A DNA stretch of 64,000 nucleotides from a bacterium (GTDB taxonomy: Bacteria > Verrucomicrobiota > Verrucomicrobiia > Limisphaerales > J093), in NCBI GenBank assembly GCA_021780105.1, contig JAJXZJ010000053.1:62001-126000 (forward strand), read 5' to 3'. Every line of letters starts with the position of its first letter. The stretch's first letter is position 1. A model generated the notes under the pieces. The model ran no database searches and had not been told where the DNA came from. It saw only the letters and a list, made by a program, of their open reading frames with translations. The translations under genes and the position numbers were made by a program. Shown here piece after piece: positions 53,454 to 62,545 of this stretch.

Positions 53454-53528
53454 ACGGTGGAATACCGCCCCGGCCTTGGCCAGCGGAAAAACACCGCCTC
53501 CCGCGCGGGGCGCCGCGTCGGCCCGTGG

Positions 53529-54782
53529 TTATTGGGCTTTGACGTCGAGGCAGACCAGGTCCGCCTGGCTGCGGCAATAGAGCCGGCCGTTGGCCAGCAC
53601 CGGCACCGCCCAGGTGTTTTTGCCTTCAAACACCTTGCAGCTCGCCAGTTCCTTGTAGCCGTCCGGCGACGGCTCGGCCACGGCCACCGTGCCGGTTTCG
53701 CTGTAGATGATGAGCTTGCCGTCGGCGATCGACAGGCAGCCCTTGCCAAACCTGCCCTCGGCCCACTTTTGTTCGCCGGTGGCGAAGTCGAGGCACTTCA
53801 ATTCGCTCTCGTCGAACCCGTAAAGCTGCCCCTGCCACCGCACGCAGGTGGCGACGTGATTTCGCATCCGCTTGTTTTGCCAGACCACCTTCGGCGGGGT
53901 GGCGTCGGCAAACTGGATCAGCGCGCAGCCTTTGCCGTAGCCGGAGGACACGAACACGCGGTCGCCGGCCAGAATCGGCGTGGCCACGTTCACGTCGTAG
54001 CTCGTCTTCCACGGGTAACGCCAGAGTTCGCTGCCGTCCTTGGCGGCGCGGCCCACGATGCCCGCGGCGCTGAGTTCCGCCAGGCACTGCTGGCCCTTGA
54101 AGTCGAACGGCACGATCGAAGAATACGCGACCGCGTCTGTGCCGGCCTTCCAGACTTCGTGGCCGTCCATTTTGTTGAACGCCACCACGGAACCGGCCGC
54201 GCCACCGACCTCGCTGATGAGCAGGTCGCCCGCGACCAGCGGCGAGCCGCCAAATCCCCACGTCGGCGGCTTCGCGCCGAAGTCCCTGGCAAAATCCTTG
54301 GCCCAAACCACCTTGCCGCTGGCCGCGTCCAGGCAAAACAACTGCCCCGCCCGGCTCAGCGAATAGACGCGGCCGGCGTCCACAGTCGGCGTCACCCGCG
54401 GCCCCAGAAAGCCGTTCGGATCCTTTGCGGAGCAGGCGTAGGCGTGGCGCCACAACTCCTTGCCCGTCGCCGCGTCCAGGCAATACACCGAGTCGGTTTC
54501 GTCGGTGTTGCCCAGCGTGAACAACCGCCCCTGGCTCACGGACACCGACACGTAACCCAGGCCCACGTCCGCGTGCCAGAGGCGTTGGGGACCGCCGGCC
54601 GGCCACGCCGTCAGCCAGCCTTTCTCGGTGGAGATGCCGTCGAGGTTCGGCCCGCGCCACCGCGGCCAGTCCTCCGCCTGCACGCCGGCCGGCGCGCAGA
54701 CCGCGGCCAGCATCAAGCCGGCTAAAACAGTACACCGGAACCATCGCGGGAAACGAATTGAACTTGCGGGTCGGACGAGCAT
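53529..54782 (-). CDS. Secreted PQQ-like beta-propeller repeat protein (second copy)
   Basis: 417 residues. A signal peptide (to about residue 36, GVQA) is followed by EDWPRWRGPNLDGISTEKGWL, the same N-terminal motif as the protein at 17351-18613. Propeller blades follow, for example CLDAATGKELWRHAY, CLDAASGKVVWAKDF and CLDFATGEQKWAEG. The two proteins share length and blade order, so they are paralogues. No catalytic residues of quinoprotein dehydrogenases are evident. Function unknown. Confidence 0.85.
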   Translation of the reverse strand: MLVRPASSIRFPRWFRCTVLAGLMLAAVCAPAGVQAEDWPRWRGPNLDGISTEKGWLTAWPAGGPQRLWHADVGLGYVSVSVSQGRLFTLGNTDETDSVYCLDAATGKELWRHAYACSAKDPNGFLGPRVTPTVDAGRVYSLSRAGQLFCLDAASGKVVWAKDFARDFGAKPPTWGFGGSPLVAGDLLISEVGGAAGSVVAFNKMDGHEVWKAGTDAVAYSSIVPFDFKGQQCLAELSAAGIVGRAAKDGSELWRYPWKTSYDVNVATPILAGDRVFVSSGYGKGCALIQFADATPPKVVWQNKRMRNHVATCVRWQGQLYGFDESELKCLDFATGEQKWAEGRFGKGCLSIADGKLIIYSETGTVAVAEPSPDGYKELASCKVFEGKNTWAVPVLANGRLYCRSQADLVCLDVKAQ

Positions 54783-54883
54783 GGCATTTAGCTAGCGTGC
54801 GCGCCGGCCGGTGTCAATCCGAACCGTCCGCCGCAAATAAACCGTTTGCTTCCCCGCCGGGTTGTGGTAAAAGGCCCGCCCGC

Positions 54884-54904
54884 TTCACTCCGAAGCGGAG
54901 TGAA
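54884..54904 (+). promoter_or_regulatory. RBS-masking hairpin upstream of the small basic protein gene
   Basis: TTCACTCCG-AAG-CGGAGTGAA is a perfect nine-pair stem with a three-base loop. The 3' arm contains GGAG, the only Shine-Dalgarno-like sequence before the ATG at 54913, so the folded mRNA would hide it. As DNA it is also a 21-base palindrome and could be an operator. Confidence 0.55.
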
Positions 54905-54912
54905 CGAATTGT

Positions 54913-55068
54913 ATGTCTCAACATCGAAGCCTGCGCGCCGCGTCCACGCTCGGCGCCAAGAAGAATGTGATGAAACGCTTTGAGCGCGTGGAAGTGCTCA
55001 AGCGCCGCGGTCAGTGGAAGGAAGGCGACCGTGTCACCGGCCTGCGCAAAACCAAGGCCATCGTCTGA
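54913..55068 (+). CDS. Small basic protein (Chlamydiae/Verrucomicrobia family)
   Basis: 51 residues, MSQHRSLRAASTLGAKKNVM then KRFERVEVLKRRGQWKEGDR and VTGLRKTKAIV. The KRFERVEVLKRxGxWKEGDRVxGLxKTK pattern is the hallmark of the small basic protein family that I recall as limited to Chlamydiae and Verrucomicrobia. It probably binds nucleic acid or the ribosome, but its role is not known. It precedes an rRNA pseudouridine synthase by 53 bases on the same strand. It is strong evidence for the phylum. Confidence 0.85.
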   Translation: MSQHRSLRAASTLGAKKNVMKRFERVEVLKRRGQWKEGDRVTGLRKTKAIV

Positions 55069-55121
55069 ACCATCCGGGTTCGCGCCTGGCCGCTGCCGCC
55101 GGGCTTTTGAATGCCCGGCTT

Positions 55122-55961
55122 GTGAACGTGCGCCTGCAAAAATTCCTGGCGGACGCCGGCGTTGCTTCCCGCCGCGCCAGCGAGGCGCTCATCACGGCCG
55201 GCCACGTCCAGGTCAATGGCGTGCCCGTCTGCCAGCTCGGCTCCAAGGTGGACCCGGCCACGGACCGGGTGACGGTGGACGGCCAGCCCGCGCGCGCGCG
55301 CCGGAAGCTGCATCTGGCCCTTCACAAACCCCGCGGCTTCATCTGCTCGAAGCATGACGAGGCCGCCCGCGACCTGGTCACCGATCTGCTCCCCGCCGAG
55401 TGGCGCGACGTGTATCCCGTCGGCCGGCTGGACCGCGACAGCGAAGGGTTGCTGTTTCTGACCAACGACGGCGACTTCTGCCTCCGCATGACGCATCCGC
55501 GCTACGGCGTGCGGAAGCGGTATCTGGCCACGGTCATCGGCAAGGTGGAGGCGCCGGTGGCACACCGGCTGACCCGCGGCGTGGAGAGCGAAGGCGAAAC
55601 CTTGCGCGCCAGCACGGCGCGGATACGCTCGGCGAACGCCTCCCACAGCGTGGTGGAACTGGAATTGGCCGAGGGCCGGAACCGCGAGGTCCGCCGGATG
55701 TTCGAGGCGCTGGGCTTCACGGTGGACCGCCTGGTGCGCACCCAGATTGGCCCGATCAAACTCGGCGAGCTGCCGGCCGGCCGGTGGCGCGTGCTGAGCG
55801 CCGCGGAATTGCGCTCCCTGCAGCAACGCGCCGACGCCGGATCTCCGCCGGCTCCGGGTTCCACGGCCCGCCCCCGGCCAAGGCGGCGGCCCGCCGCGAC
55901 GTGGTCGCGCCGGTCCACTCCCCCCGGCCGCACGGCCGGCGCCCGGACCCGCGGACATTGA
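55122..55961 (+). CDS. rRNA pseudouridine synthase (RluB/RsuA family)
   Basis: 279 residues from GTG 55122; GTG 55128 gives the conventional VRLQKFL start. An S4 RNA-binding domain (RLQKFLADAGVASRRASEALI) is followed by the RsuA/RluB catalytic domain with VGRLDRDSEGLLFLTNDG, which holds the catalytic aspartate in GRLD, and then GRNREVRRMFEALG. A 45-residue Arg/Pro-rich tail extends the C-terminus. It converts a uridine of 23S or 16S rRNA to pseudouridine; which site cannot be told. It may share a transcript with the small basic protein gene. Confidence 0.88.
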   Translation: MNVRLQKFLADAGVASRRASEALITAGHVQVNGVPVCQLGSKVDPATDRVTVDGQPARARRKLHLALHKPRGFICSKHDEAARDLVTDLLPAEWRDVYPVGRLDRDSEGLLFLTNDGDFCLRMTHPRYGVRKRYLATVIGKVEAPVAHRLTRGVESEGETLRASTARIRSANASHSVVELELAEGRNREVRRMFEALGFTVDRLVRTQIGPIKLGELPAGRWRVLSAAELRSLQQRADAGSPPAPGSTARPRPRRRPAATWSRRSTPPGRTAGARTRGH

Positions 55962-55996
55962 CAGAACCGGTTGCCCGCTTTCTACTGCCACTGATT

Positions 55997-56968
55997 ATGC
56001 GATGGCATCTCCCACTCACGGGAGCAGTCTTTCTGGCCGCGATGCTCGCCGCCGGCGTGTCCGCCACGCCGTCCTCCACCGCCGTGGTGAGTCGGGACCA
56101 TGTGAACATCCGGGCGGCCGCCTCGATGACGGGCGAGGTGATCGCCCAGCTCCAGCAAGGCGAAACCGTCACCGTGCTTGAAACCGTCACGCCGGCCCAT
56201 CCCGAAGCCGACGCGCCGGCCGCATGGGCGAAAATTCGACTGCCGTCCGACACGCCGGTCTGGGTTTACGCGCCGAGCATTGATGCGGCCACCAAAACCG
56301 TCCGCGTGCGCAAGTTGAACGTCCGCGCCGGTCCGGGTCCCAACTTCAGCATCCTCGGCGCCATCGCCAAGGGCGCGCGCGTCACCGACATCCGCATCCT
56401 TGATGACTGGATGGAAATCACCGCGCCAACCAACACCTTCGCGTTCGTGGCCGCACAATTCCTCGATCGAGGCGGAACCGCCACGCCACCAGCGGCCGCG
56501 GAAACCGCCCCGATCGCTTCGACGCCGCCGGCCAGACCGGTTCCCCCGTCGCCGCCCGAACCGAAGGCGACCGCGCCGGGCGTCACCAACGTCATGCCAC
56601 CGTCGGCGCAACCCACAACGGCGGCCCCGGCGCAACTTCCCCCACCCATCCCGCCCGCCACGGCGCCTGCGGAGCCGAGGCCCGAACCGTCGGCGCCGTC
56701 AACCGCTGCCGCCGTTCCCGGCGGGAAGCGCATCGTCCGCCGCGAGGGCATTGTGCGCGACACCGTCAGCATTCAGGCGCCAACCGATTACAAGCTCGTC
56801 GGCACTGACACCGGCGAGGTGCTTGATTACCTGTTGCCCGCCACCCCCGACATCAAGCTGCGCTCCTACCGCGGCCAGCGCATCATCGTCAGCGGCGAGG
56901 AGCAGTTCGACCCGCGCTGGAAAATGACGCCGATGATTGTCGTGCAAAGCATCGAACTCGCCCCGTGA
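55997..56968 (+). CDS. Secreted bacterial SH3-domain protein
   Basis: 323 residues. A signal peptide (ending AGVSA) is followed by two bacterial SH3 domains (about 30-92 and 96-155; VNIRAAASMTGEVIAQLQQGETVTVLE and LNVRAGPGPNFSILGAIAKGARV). A proline/alanine-rich linker (about 165-255) and a C-terminal domain of about 65 residues complete it. SH3b domains bind cell-wall peptides, so a periplasmic wall-associated role is likely. Its stop overlaps the folD GTG start (GTGA). Confidence 0.8.
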   Translation: MRWHLPLTGAVFLAAMLAAGVSATPSSTAVVSRDHVNIRAAASMTGEVIAQLQQGETVTVLETVTPAHPEADAPAAWAKIRLPSDTPVWVYAPSIDAATKTVRVRKLNVRAGPGPNFSILGAIAKGARVTDIRILDDWMEITAPTNTFAFVAAQFLDRGGTATPPAAAETAPIASTPPARPVPPSPPEPKATAPGVTNVMPPSAQPTTAAPAQLPPPIPPATAPAEPRPEPSAPSTAAAVPGGKRIVRREGIVRDTVSIQAPTDYKLVGTDTGEVLDYLLPATPDIKLRSYRGQRIIVSGEEQFDPRWKMTPMIVVQSIELAP

Positions 56969-57858
56969 CCACGCCCACAAACCTCATTGACGGCCGTGCC
57001 ATTGCCGAAGAAATCCACCGCGAGACGGCGGCGGGGGTCGCCGAGCTGCAGCAGCGCGGCGTCCAGCCGGGCCTGGCCTTCGTGCGCGTGGGCGAGGACC
57101 CGGCTTCGCAGGTCTATGTGGGCATGAAGGAGCGGATGAGCGCGCGGCTGGGATTGTGGACGGAAACCCGCGTGCTGCCGGAGCAGACCAGCGAGGCGGA
57201 ATTGCTGGAACTCGTCGGCCGCTTGAACGCCGACCCGCGCGTGCATGGCATCCTGGTGCAGGCGCCGTTGCCGCGGCACATCAACGCCGCGAAGATCTAC
57301 GCCGCCGTCGCCCCCGCCAAGGACGTGGACGGCTTCAACCCGGTGAACGTCGGCAAGTTGATGCTCGGCGACACAGACGGCTTCGTGCCCTGCACGCCGG
57401 CCGGCGTCCATGAATTGTTGATCCGCTCCGGTGTGCCGATTGAGAGCGCGGAGGTCGTCATCCTCGGCCGCGGCAACATCGTCGGCAAGCCGATGGCCGC
57501 GCTGCTGATCCAGAAGGCGCGGCACGCCAACGCCACTGTCACCGTCTGCCACTCGGCCACGCGCGACCTCGCGGCGCACTGCCGCCGCGCGGACATCTTG
57601 ATCGCCGCGATGGGCGTGGCGGGCTTTGTGAAGGCGGACATGGTCAAGCCCGGCGCGACGGTGATTGATGTCGGCGTCAACCGCGTGGCGGACCCGGCGG
57701 CAAAGTCCGGTTACCGGCTCGTCGGTGACGTGGATTTCGCCCGCGTCCAGCCGCTGGCCGGGCGCATCACGCCCAACCCCGGCGGCGTCGGCCCGATGAC
57801 AATTGCCATGCTGATGCACAACACCGCGCGGGCGGCGGCGCACGCGACGGCCGGCTGA
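56965..57858 (+). CDS. folD: FolD, methylenetetrahydrofolate dehydrogenase/cyclohydrolase
   Basis: 297 residues with all FolD landmarks: SQVYVGMKERMSARLG with the catalytic lysine, HGILVQAPLPRHIN, KDVDGFNPVNVGKLM, ILGRGNIVGKPMA (usually GRSNIVGKP) and NPGGVGPMTIAMLMHN. It interconverts methylene-, methenyl- and 10-formyl-tetrahydrofolate with NADP. The GTG start at 56965 overlaps the upstream stop. Formyl-folate metabolism is distant from the hydrogenase operon, and no link is implied. Confidence 0.95.
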   Translation: MTTPTNLIDGRAIAEEIHRETAAGVAELQQRGVQPGLAFVRVGEDPASQVYVGMKERMSARLGLWTETRVLPEQTSEAELLELVGRLNADPRVHGILVQAPLPRHINAAKIYAAVAPAKDVDGFNPVNVGKLMLGDTDGFVPCTPAGVHELLIRSGVPIESAEVVILGRGNIVGKPMAALLIQKARHANATVTVCHSATRDLAAHCRRADILIAAMGVAGFVKADMVKPGATVIDVGVNRVADPAAKSGYRLVGDVDFARVQPLAGRITPNPGGVGPMTIAMLMHNTARAAAHATAG

Positions 57859-57895
57859 TTTTTCAACATCTAACGCAACGACAAATCCAAACGAC

Positions 57896-58336
57896 ATGCA
57901 ACCAACGCGCATCCTCCCCGACCTTCAAGCCTCACTGCTCTGCGAAGACGTCCGCCAGGAAAGCTCCGGCAACTTCATTCTCATCGGCATCATCGGCTAC
58001 ATCCGCCTGCCGCAGGTGCCGGTGACGGCGCTCAAACTCTGCGTGTTCAACCGCTGGACCGCCGGCGTCGGCGTCTTCACCGAGACCGCCCGGTTTATTG
58101 CGCCGGACGGCACCACCGTGATGCGCCAGAGCACGGTGAAATTCGGTTTGCAGGACGCGTCGCACCACGCCATCAACGTCTCCGTCTTCGGTCAGATCGA
58201 ATTCGCCGCCGCCGGTGTTTACTACATCGAAGTGCTGGTGGACGACGTGATGAAACTCCGCTTCCCCGTGCCGGTCTTTGTGCAGCCGCCCAAGACCCCG
58301 CAACAATCCCCGCAAACCGCCCCGCCGCAGGTCTAG
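57896..58336 (+). CDS. Conserved hypothetical protein (DUF6941-like)
   Basis: 146 residues, beta-rich, opening MQPTRILPDLQASLLCEDVRQE and GNFILIGIIGYI, with a Pro/Gln-rich tail. The N-terminal LCEDVRQE pattern fits the DUF6941 family, which has no known function. No signal peptide. It follows folD by 37 bases and precedes a membrane protein gene by 21 bases, so the three may be co-transcribed. Confidence 0.7.
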   Translation: MQPTRILPDLQASLLCEDVRQESSGNFILIGIIGYIRLPQVPVTALKLCVFNRWTAGVGVFTETARFIAPDGTTVMRQSTVKFGLQDASHHAINVSVFGQIEFAAAGVYYIEVLVDDVMKLRFPVPVFVQPPKTPQQSPQTAPPQV

Positions 58337-58357
58337 CGCGCGCGGGGATTCCCCGCC

Positions 58358-59335
58358 ATGGATGACGAAACCACTTCGCGCGCGCCGGCGGCCGGCGGCC
58401 CCTGGCTGCCCCTGACGGCCGGACGCGTGGCCGCTTTCGCGTCCGCCCGCAACGGACGGCTGTGGCTGGTCATGGCGACGACCGCGCTGATTGTGGCCGT
58501 GACGGTGGTCCGTTTTCTGGCCGCAGGCTGGTGGCCGGTGATCAACCGCGCCGTCAGCCAGTTGCCCGCCGAGGGCGAAATCCGCAGCGGGCGGCTCGTC
58601 TGGCCAACCAACGCCGTGACCACCCTCGCCGACAACGGCCTGCTCGCCATTGTGATCAACCCGACGGACCTGTTGAAAGCCGGCCAGAGCGCCGACCTCC
58701 AACTCGAATTCCGCGCCACCGAACTCGACGTGGAATCCCTCTTCGGCTACGTGCCGGTTCCCTATCCGTCGGGCTGGATCATTTCCCTGAACCACACCGA
58801 CCTCGAACCGCTTTGGGGCGCGTGGCGGCCGCATCTGCTCGTGGCCACCGGCGCCCTGGTGGTGCCGGGCCTGCTCTGCTTCTGGAGTCTGCTGGCCGGG
58901 CCGCTGGCTTTGTTCGTGGCGGCGTATGCGCGGCTGCTCGGCCGGCAATCAAGCCGCGCCGGCGCCTGGCGGCTGTGCATGGCCGCGATGGCCCCCGGCG
59001 CGCTGGTGTTCGCCCTTGCGATGCTCGGTTACACGGCCCGCCAGATCAACCTGGCGGAATGGCTCCTGGCCAATGGCCTTCAGCCCTTCCTGCTGCTGGC
59101 ACTGGTGCTTTTCGCGCCGCTGTGGTTGCCGGTTCAGGAACCGCCATCGCCTTTTGCCCCGCCCGCAACCCCACCCGACGAACCCAAGGCCGCCGCCGCG
59201 AAAAACCCCTTCGCCACGCCAGTGGAAGCGCCGGCTGCCAGCCGCCGCGCCCGCCCGAAAAATCCGTTCCCCTCGCCCGGCAAATCGCCGCCGCGCAAAG
59301 ACCCGCCGGACGACGCGCCGTTGAACCCGTCATAG
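58358..59335 (+). CDS. Membrane protein of unknown function
   Basis: 325 residues. A hydrophobic helix (about 35-55) is followed by an extracytoplasmic stretch (55-160) and three more helices (about 165-190, 208-228 and 238-260). A C-terminal Pro/Lys tail has the repeated motif KNPFxxP. The membrane topology is clear but no family is recognised. It is convergent with the lactonase gene downstream (17-base gap). Confidence 0.65.
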   Translation: MDDETTSRAPAAGGPWLPLTAGRVAAFASARNGRLWLVMATTALIVAVTVVRFLAAGWWPVINRAVSQLPAEGEIRSGRLVWPTNAVTTLADNGLLAIVINPTDLLKAGQSADLQLEFRATELDVESLFGYVPVPYPSGWIISLNHTDLEPLWGAWRPHLLVATGALVVPGLLCFWSLLAGPLALFVAAYARLLGRQSSRAGAWRLCMAAMAPGALVFALAMLGYTARQINLAEWLLANGLQPFLLLALVLFAPLWLPVQEPPSPFAPPATPPDEPKAAAAKNPFATPVEAPAASRRARPKNPFPSPGKSPPRKDPPDDAPLNPS

Positions 59336-59352
59336 CCGGCCGCCGACGCGCT

Positions 59353-60525
59353 TCACGACTTCGCTCTGTCCGCGCGCACAAACCGCACACACACGGGGGC
59401 GCCGAGGTCCAGCTTGCGGCCGTCCGGCTGCAGCCGGCCCGTGCGCGGATCCAGCCGGAACAGCACGATGTTGTCGCTGTCCTGGTTCGCGACCCACAGC
59501 CAGCGGCCGGTGGGATCAATCGCAAAATGCCGCGGCGTCCGGCCGCCCGCCGGCACGCGCTCGATCAACCGCAACCCGCCGCGCCGGCCCACCGCAAACA
59601 CCGCCAGACTGTCGTCGCCGCGGTTCGACGCGTAGAGGAAACGACTGTTCGGATGCAAGGCCACCTCCGCCGCCGTGCTTTTCCCGGTGAAATCGTCCGG
59701 CAGCGTGCTGACCGTTTGCTTTTCGACAAGCCGGCTGTGTTTCTTGTCGAAGGCAAATTCCGTCACCGTCGAAGCCATTTCGCAGATCACGTAAGCCTGC
59801 TTTCCGTTGCGGCGGAAAATGAAATGCCGCGGGCCGGCGCCGGCGGCCACCGGCGCAAACGGCGGCTCGGCCGGCGACAACGTCCCGTCGGCGGCGTGGA
59901 ACCGGTACGTCACCAGTTCGTCCAGGCCGAGGTCGGGCACAAACAACAGCCGCTCGTCCGGCGACAAGGTGGCGCCGTGGGCGTGCGGCCCCGCCTGGCG
60001 CTGGCGGTTCACGCTGCCGCCGTGATGTTGATCGAACGCCGTCGGTTCACCCAACGAACCGTCCGCGCGCACCGGCAGCACAACGACGCTGCCGCTCCCG
60101 TAGTTCGCCGCGAAGACAAACGTTCCGGCGCGATTCAACGTGAGAAAGCACGGACCGCTGCCGATCGTCGAAACCTGGTTCAGTTGGCTCAGCCGGCCGG
60201 TCGCGCGATCCAGCGCAAAGGCCGTCACCGCGCCGGCATCTTTCCCCTGGAAACGGCTGATTTCGTTGACCGCATACAGAAACCGGCCGTCCCGCGCCAC
60301 GGCGAGAAACGAGGGATTTTCCGTCGCCGCCGCGAGGCCGAGAGACATGATGTCGCCGGACGCCGGGTCGAACCGATACGCGTAGATGCCCTGGCTTTTC
60401 GCGCCGGTGTAAGTGCCCACGAAAACCAGGCACGGCGCGGCGGCAGTCGCGGCAACGGCGGGTTGGGTCTTCATCAACGTGAACACGCCCGCGGCAAGGG
60501 CGAGCAGGAAGGCTGAAGTTTTCAC
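59353..60525 (-). CDS. Secreted lactonase-family beta-propeller (6-phosphogluconolactonase-like)
   Basis: About 390 residues from GTG 60525, which begins the signal peptide VKTSAFLLALAAG; GTG 60543 is an alternative. A seven-bladed propeller of the YbhE/Lactonase family follows: FVGTYTGAKSQGIYAYRFD, YAVNEISRFQGK, GSGPCFLTLNRAGTFVFAANYGSGSV, QAGPHAHGATLSPDERLLFVPDLGLDEL and RGDDSLAVF. Cytoplasmic members hydrolyse 6-phosphogluconolactone. This one is exported, so the substrate is uncertain. Confidence 0.85.
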   Translation of the reverse strand: MKTSAFLLALAAGVFTLMKTQPAVAATAAAPCLVFVGTYTGAKSQGIYAYRFDPASGDIMSLGLAAATENPSFLAVARDGRFLYAVNEISRFQGKDAGAVTAFALDRATGRLSQLNQVSTIGSGPCFLTLNRAGTFVFAANYGSGSVVVLPVRADGSLGEPTAFDQHHGGSVNRQRQAGPHAHGATLSPDERLLFVPDLGLDELVTYRFHAADGTLSPAEPPFAPVAAGAGPRHFIFRRNGKQAYVICEMASTVTEFAFDKKHSRLVEKQTVSTLPDDFTGKSTAAEVALHPNSRFLYASNRGDDSLAVFAVGRRGGLRLIERVPAGGRTPRHFAIDPTGRWLWVANQDSDNIVLFRLDPRTGRLQPDGRKLDLGAPVCVRFVRADRAKS

Positions 60526-60569
60526 GCGGGCATCAAACCGCACCGGCGGTCCGCCGGCAAGTCCGGTCG

Positions 60570-62440
60570 AGACTGCAAGGTGCGATTACACCAAAAATTG
60601 GGCTTGAAATTCATCCCCTGATTGGTATGCCGACGACTGTCAGTCAGCCCTGAGTCTAAAGTCTTGTCGTCCAGCATTGACGTGGACAAGAAGCAGGGTT
60701 CACGCAAATGACGAACCGAACATGGCGTAAGATCAGTACCCGGACCGCCGCAAAGGAATCGATAATATGGGTTTTACAGAAGAGTTTTCTCTAACCGGTG
60801 GCAAATCTTATAATGAGCTGAGTTCCGAAGCAAGAGCATTGATCCGCACGGAGAAGCAACTTGATTCCCTGCCGGGCGTCTTACGGCAGGAGTTAAGGCG
60901 CCACGCAGAAAGCGTTACCGCTGGACAGACCAATTCGGCCGAAATGATCACACGGGCAACAGAACACTTCGCTGAAACGATGGCGGAACGTGTAAGGGAC
61001 AGCATGGCGCGCAACACTGATGCTGTTGTCGAGTTGGACCAGCATATGTGTGAATACCTTGGGTGGGGCTTTTCCAAAACTCACTGGCTGCTAGAGCGCC
61101 AGACGAGAATTGGCAAAGACATCCTTAATGCGTTGCTGAACACCCTTGACGGCCAGTCGAAACAATATCTTCAACAGGGTATTCAATGTTTCGAAGCAGA
61201 AGAGAATGGGCTGGCGAAGGAGCGATTTGAAAAAGCGCTTGACTCCAACCGGACAAATTTCTTTGCGTACCAATACTTGGGATTTATAGCAGTCTCCGCT
61301 CCCGCGCCTGCTGAAGCGATTAAGAACTTCGAACTAGCATACAAGTTTGCATCGAACGATTACTATCGAGCGAGAGCCCTAAAACACCTTGCCCGCTGCC
61401 ACTGGGTACAACGGAATCTTGACGCGGCGCTCGAGTGCATAAAGACCGCGGTCAACTTACAGCCCGAGTCAGCCAGACTACATTATGACCACAGCTTGAT
61501 TTTGGCGGCCGTTGGGAAAAGCTGTCAAAGCGAGGCGGTTCATGCTCTCCGAAGGGCCATAACCCTTGATCCGAATTACTGGGTCATTGCCGCCGTAGAA
61601 GATGGGTTCGCCTCAATTCGCGCCGCTGTTGAGCAACTCTTGAACGACATGATGGCAGAAGCCGAAGCTAAAGCGCGAAAGGTGTTGTCAGTCTTCCGTG
61701 AAATGCTAACAAAAGCAACCAACTTGGGCTGCGGCGCGGCCATCGCCGAATTTGAGGTATGTTACCAGAAGCAGACGAATCATCTCCAACAAGCCACCTT
61801 TCTTGAGATCCTGGCCGTGCCAGATCAAGTAAGAAAGTGCATGTCAGAATGTCGTGACGTGGTCAGCAAGTTTATACAGGCACAAATAAATTATAAGGCA
61901 TCGCAACTGGACAGCGTTCGGTCAAAGAAGTCTGGAGAGCGTGCCCCCGCATTGAGAAGATTGGATGATCTTAAAAGTAAAGTGTGGTCTCTTGAACGTG
62001 GACAAGCCTCAATGGAATTGTGGAAGTACGGGAAAGGTGGTTGCTTTATCATACTGTTGGTCTATTTGGGCATTGTGTTTATGCTAGTGTATGTGATTGC
62101 ATGGATAGATACTAAGCTTTTGGGAATTTCTGATCCGGTCTCACAAGAGCGCTACGCCAAAAGTGATCGGCTATGGCATATTGTAGTTGCATCTTACGCT
62201 ATATCATTACCCCTGGCCGCATTTGCACCGCAGATAATGAACGTGTTCCGCAAGTGTGTAAAATACAAGGTACCAATAGGGCGACTTAAACGGCAAATAT
62301 GCAAGCGAGAGAGAGAGGCGTCGGAACAGGCTGACGAAATTGATCGTGATTTCGCACCTGGCCTCGAGACCATACAATCTGAACGGAGGGCGATTGAAGA
62401 AAAGCTCCGGCTGTGGCTCAAGAACTGACTTTGTCTTGCT
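60570..62440. other. AT-richer segment, probable recent acquisition
   Basis: From about 60570 to 62440 the sequence is visibly richer in A and T than either side, with codons such as TTA, ATA, AAA and AGA that are rare in neighbouring genes. It holds a single gene (60767-62428). No transposase, integrase, tRNA or flanking direct repeat was found, so the mechanism of arrival is unknown. Confidence 0.7.
60767..62428 (+). CDS. Orphan TPR protein with two membrane helices
   Basis: 553 residues with a good ribosome-binding site (AAAGGA at 60752-60757). An N-terminal helical region (about 1-135) is followed by TPR-like helices (about 140-285, with ERFEKALDSNRTNFFAYQYLGFIA, ALKHLARCHWVQRNLDAALECIKTAVNLQPES and AVHALRRAITLDPNYW). 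A central coiled region (285-415), two membrane helices (about 424-446 and 469-489) and a charged C-terminal coiled coil complete it. No catalytic motif seen and no family recognised. Codon use differs from the neighbours, pointing to transfer. A membrane-tethered scaffold is the most that can be inferred. Confidence 0.75.
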   Translation: MGFTEEFSLTGGKSYNELSSEARALIRTEKQLDSLPGVLRQELRRHAESVTAGQTNSAEMITRATEHFAETMAERVRDSMARNTDAVVELDQHMCEYLGWGFSKTHWLLERQTRIGKDILNALLNTLDGQSKQYLQQGIQCFEAEENGLAKERFEKALDSNRTNFFAYQYLGFIAVSAPAPAEAIKNFELAYKFASNDYYRARALKHLARCHWVQRNLDAALECIKTAVNLQPESARLHYDHSLILAAVGKSCQSEAVHALRRAITLDPNYWVIAAVEDGFASIRAAVEQLLNDMMAEAEAKARKVLSVFREMLTKATNLGCGAAIAEFEVCYQKQTNHLQQATFLEILAVPDQVRKCMSECRDVVSKFIQAQINYKASQLDSVRSKKSGERAPALRRLDDLKSKVWSLERGQASMELWKYGKGGCFIILLVYLGIVFMLVYVIAWIDTKLLGISDPVSQERYAKSDRLWHIVVASYAISLPLAAFAPQIMNVFRKCVKYKVPIGRLKRQICKREREASEQADEIDRDFAPGLETIQSERRAIEEKLRLWLKN

Positions 62441-62545
62441 CCGTTGTAAGACTCTGACGACTGCCGAACCGCTCCGGCAACTTGCCAGTGAAAGGGCATT
62501 GCCTTTTGGGCGGGCTTTCGTTCTGCTGCGTCACAACAACACGAC

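Noticed and set aside
60544..60766. tRNA or attachment site next to the AT-rich segment
   Set aside because: No cloverleaf, no CCA-type end and no direct repeat shared with the right boundary could be seen.
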